This document shows positions 58,244 to 64,000 of a stretch of DNA of 64,000 nt, piece by piece. Each line of letters starts with the position of its first letter. Positions within the stretch are counted from its first letter, which is position 1. Position numbers and translations under genes: made by a program. The notes beneath the pieces were generated by a model. The model worked only from the letters and a program-made list of their open reading frames with translations. It was not told the origin of the DNA and did not search any database. Source of the DNA: Epiperipatus broadwayi (taxonomy: Eukaryota > Onychophora > Udeonychophora > Euonychophora > Peripatidae); NCBI GenBank assembly GCA_028023455.1, contig JAQFVV010000056.1:2792001-2856000 (forward strand). Direction: 5' to 3'.

Positions 58244-60070
58244 TATGATTTACATTTAAAACCATCTAGCTGTATGCAATTTAAGGTTTATTATACATAT
58301 GGCACTCTTTTTAATTACTATTGTTCAAATTTGTTTATATATTTAAAAGACAATTAAAAACATTTATAATTCTTATAATAGGATAAATGTCTCTTTAGTA
58401 CTTTTTATAAAAAAAAACCTTGAAGGACAAGGTATTAATTATTAGACTTTCCAATTGCTAAGTGGTAAGGTGTTGAAAAGGGACTATCTGAAAAAAATCA
58501 TAAGCCTGATTAGAACGAGAAAAAACTTTTAGTATTAACACAGTCAGGAATGGCGAATCGAAGTGAATAACAGGGCATGAAAAAGTGTTACGATTATACC
58601 ACGAAACCAGTTATATGTTTTACTATGTGTAGAATATTTCACGTTTATTTTTTCATATTAATAACCATTGCAAATAGTTTGGAAAGCTTCATTAAGTTTT
58701 GCAATTTTAAACTTAAGATGTTATTAAGTTTATTCTTGCTTTCTTCCTTCTTTTTTTTTTTTTTATATAAATATTTTTTTATTTAAATTAAAAAGCAACC
58801 ATTTGTCTGTAGAATCGAAAAAACAAACTATTAGTATGCAGTTCTTTTTAATCTTATTGTGAGAAGAATGCTTTTGTAAAATAATTTTAATTAAGATTTT
58901 GGTTATTATTTTCATATACAATAAATTTTGTTTTCTCAAACATAACTTTTTGTAAAAAATATATTATAATAATGAAAAAATTGATTTAGTTTCAACTTTA
59001 AGAATAAAAACTTATTCCTCTGTACAAAAATAATTTTATTTATTCCCATTTGTTTCATTCTGAATAATTTATTACTAAATTTTGAAATAATTTATAACTA
59101 AATTTTGAAATACTATGATAATTAGATTGTTTTTAATTATAAATGACAATGTTTAATTACGTTTTAATAAAAAGTTATTTTAAAGGCAGATCATTATAGA
59201 TTCACTGAATATCTTTTTATTTTAGCGATTCAGTTTCTCATGATAAACAAAGATTAACCGACTCTAAGGAATTCTATAATTTTATAACATGCATCTCAAA
59301 ATGGAAAAGTTAAATTATTATAAAAGTCAACTTTAATTTAACAGATAATTCAAAAAAGTTTGTATAAAATAAATGTTCAAAAATTTAATTATTTAAATTT
59401 AATCATAAAATATATCTATATGTATTACGAGAATGTGTGGTAATTAAGTGAATCAAACGGTGGACTGCATGAACCGTCTTGATTGCTATATGTACTGGAT
59501 ATTTTAAGCCTCGGCAAAAGTCAGCAGTAGAATAAAGATATCTTATAACATTTGTACATAGGGAAGCAGTAAAAACCAGATTTTACTTATCATAAATAAG
59601 TGCCAAGTGATGGAAGTTTAAGGTTTTTTTTTTCTTGTTTTACCATTATAAAATATGAAGATCTCCATTTACCAACCAGTAATTAATTAGATAACAAGCT
59701 AATTTTATTACAAGTCAACATTATGCAAAAAAATTATAATCTTCCATGAAAACTGAAAAAAAGGAGTTTTACTCACATTCAAACCCAAGTTCATAAGTGT
59801 GGCAGATATGATGATCTAAAAAACTACGAGATCCTTCATTTTACACACATATATTGTTAGAGGTTGTCTGCTTCCACTTAATTCATATATATATATAATG
59901 TTGTCTAATGCACAAACTGTATAGCTAGTTAATCTATTACAACATTGAAATATAGTGCAAAATTTCTGGTTAATAATCTACATTTAAATTTCAGCAATGA
60001 TATAAATAAGCAACTATAAATAAAAATTTTGTCTTACTAGCTAAAACCATATGATCTAATAATAACAGAG
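58244..60070. other. AT-rich intergenic stretch
   Basis: No supported gene, repeat family or fold. Confidence 0.5.
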
Positions 60071-60227
60071 TAATCATTAAAAGTAGTCAACACTTAGGCA
60101 ATCCCAGTATCAATAAGAATCTAAACCTTTATCAAAGCAATCTCCTTTGAACAATAACAATAGTTTGAGATTGTTGATTGTTATTGATATTGGGATTGTC
60201 TAAAGTGTTCACTGGTTTTAATGACTA
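60071..60227. repeat. Hairpin-forming inverted repeat
   Basis: Arms of about 48 bp: aatcattaaaagtagtcaac..aatcccagtatcaataa and its near complement ttattgatattgggatt..gttttaatgact. Confidence 0.65.
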
Positions 60228-60365
60228 CTTATAAACCTATTTAGCCTTGAACATTATTACATAATTATACTTGTATTCAAATATTACAGATTCAGCCCAT
60301 ATCCTGCCCATTCCTTTTCTGTGTATTTAAATGAACAAGTTCCTATATATGTGAATCAGACTGAC

Positions 60366-60613
60366 TTAAAGTGAATATTGGTATGACAATAATATTGACA
60401 TCAACAAGGGATTTGAATGTTCCATCATCAGATTTTCAATATTATGGATAGCTGAAGAGTTGGAGAATGGAGTAGTTTGAAGCTTGGACATTAAAGTTTG
60501 AAGATTTGCTATCTTAATATAAACTGAGCATTGATTATATATGTGTGAAAGATGATGATCTGGATCAACTGATGAGTGCTGGTTCAGCATGAAATACACA
60601 TATTGGAGATCAT
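60366..60613 (+). repeat. Hammerhead repeat family D, copy 2
   Basis: Conserved leader (gaagatttgctatcttaatat..., atatatgtgtgaaag) then the ribozyme at 60555-60613. Inverted relative to the 18253-18410 copy. No flanking duplication was seen. Confidence 0.65.
60555..60613 (+). ncRNA. Hammerhead ribozyme, family D, canonical
   Basis: CUGAUGA (60569-60575), stem II GUGCUG-GUU-CAGCAU (6 pairs, one G-U), GAAA (60591-60594), short stem III AU/AU with loop ACAC, cleavage triplet AUA ending at 60602. Stem I is UUGG/UCAA, a three-base GGA bulge, then AGAUCAU/AUGAUCU (7 pairs). All invariant bases are present. Against 18253-18309, stem I and II bases differ but stay paired. Confidence 0.85.
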
Positions 60614-60769
60614 ATCTATCAGTTGTATAATTAATAACAGAATGTATAATTTAATATTAATTTTAGTAATCTAGTATATTTTAGTTCTATTCATAACTAA
60701 AGTGCTAATATATTAAAAGTATATTAAATTACTAAAATAATTACAACATAATTAAACTAGGACTGAAAA

Positions 60770-63826
<3,057 letters not shown>

Positions 63827-63872
63827 TTTTAACTGATGAGTGATGGTGAAGTCACAAACAACTGTCTTGAAA
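63827..63872 (+). ncRNA. Possible hammerhead relic
   Basis: UUUUAA, CUGAUGA, stem II GUGA/UCAC, then AAAC (G12 missing), stem III ACA/UGU, triplet GUC, then UUGAAA. Stem I pairs over 6 with one G-U. Only G12 is absent. A single copy without a family match, so chance is possible. Confidence 0.35.
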
Positions 63873-64000
63873 AAAACTGTTTGATTAGTTATTTTAAGGA
63901 GATATCAAAGGCTATAAGTAAATATGATTGATTGTTTAATTAAATATTACTTGATAGTTAATATAAACAACTGGGAATTAAAAATGAAATTAAGTAAATT

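Noticed and set aside
60421-60450. CUGAUGA on the minus strand near 60430
   Set aside because: No stem II hairpin and no GAAA follow within a sensible distance; it only overlaps the family D leader.

Overview
This is a window of AT-rich (roughly 70-75% A+T by eye), repeat-dominated animal DNA. I see no complete ordinary host gene, no tRNA or rRNA gene and nothing prokaryotic. The mix of Penelope-like retroelements (PLEs) with a GIY-YIG nuclease, several decayed LINEs, gypsy-type LTR elements, a hAT miniature element, long (TA)n tracts and intronless decayed reading frames points to an invertebrate metazoan. The sequence alone does not let me name the phylum.

The main result is that the window is full of hammerhead self-cleaving ribozymes (HHRs) carried by short retroposed repeats. 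The conserved core (CUGANGA - stem II - GAAA - stem III - UH | stem I) recurs in at least five repeat families on both strands. Five copies keep the whole core and can form the expected helices: 4395-4441, 4808-4854, 5887-5928, 18253-18309 and 60555-60613. The families have different helix sequences that still pair, which is covariation. Many sit in tandem units of about 413-457 nt, in inverted pairs, or in slightly more than unit-length insertions with 10-13 bp target-site duplications (21730-22554, 28004-28521, 40926-42057). This is what is known of PLE-associated hammerheads and metazoan retrozymes, where ribozyme-cleaved circular RNAs are reverse transcribed. A nearly intact PLE (53443-56095) and an old foldback PLE (10829-12246) lie in the same window, each with a hammerhead-like motif about 0.5 kb after its ORF. 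The PLE and two hammerhead elements (4291-5259 and 56686-58118) all abut (TA)n, which suggests shared insertion machinery.

Layout. 0.1-4.3 kb: a small minus-strand LTR element with 170-172 bp LTRs, two coiled-coil ORFs and a 48-bp minisatellite. 4.3-5.3 kb: tandem hammerhead units. 5.8-7.0 kb: composite retrozyme family A. 10.8-12.2 kb: foldback PLE. 13-17.4 kb: decayed minus-strand LINE with an SGNH-hydrolase-like ORF. 18.3 kb: PLE-type hammerhead. 20.9 kb: hAT MITE with perfect 8-bp TSD. 21.7-22.6 and 24.3-24.9 kb: more hammerhead repeats. 27.2-29.9 kb: plus-strand LINE cut by a retrozyme. 30.3-38.5 kb: an LTR element with 2126-bp LTRs, a gag ORF and no pol. 38453-38952: assembly gap of N. 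39-42 kb: more family A. 42.1-43.3 kb: a 331-bp repeat array. 43.7-44.8 kb: LINE remnant. 47.1 kb: integrase remnant. 49.7-50.9 kb: decayed coding segment with poly(A). 53.2-58.1 kb: PLE followed by an inverted-repeat hammerhead element. 60.1-60.9 kb: hairpin, second PLE-type hammerhead and (TA)n. The rest is AT-rich sequence in which I see nothing identifiable.
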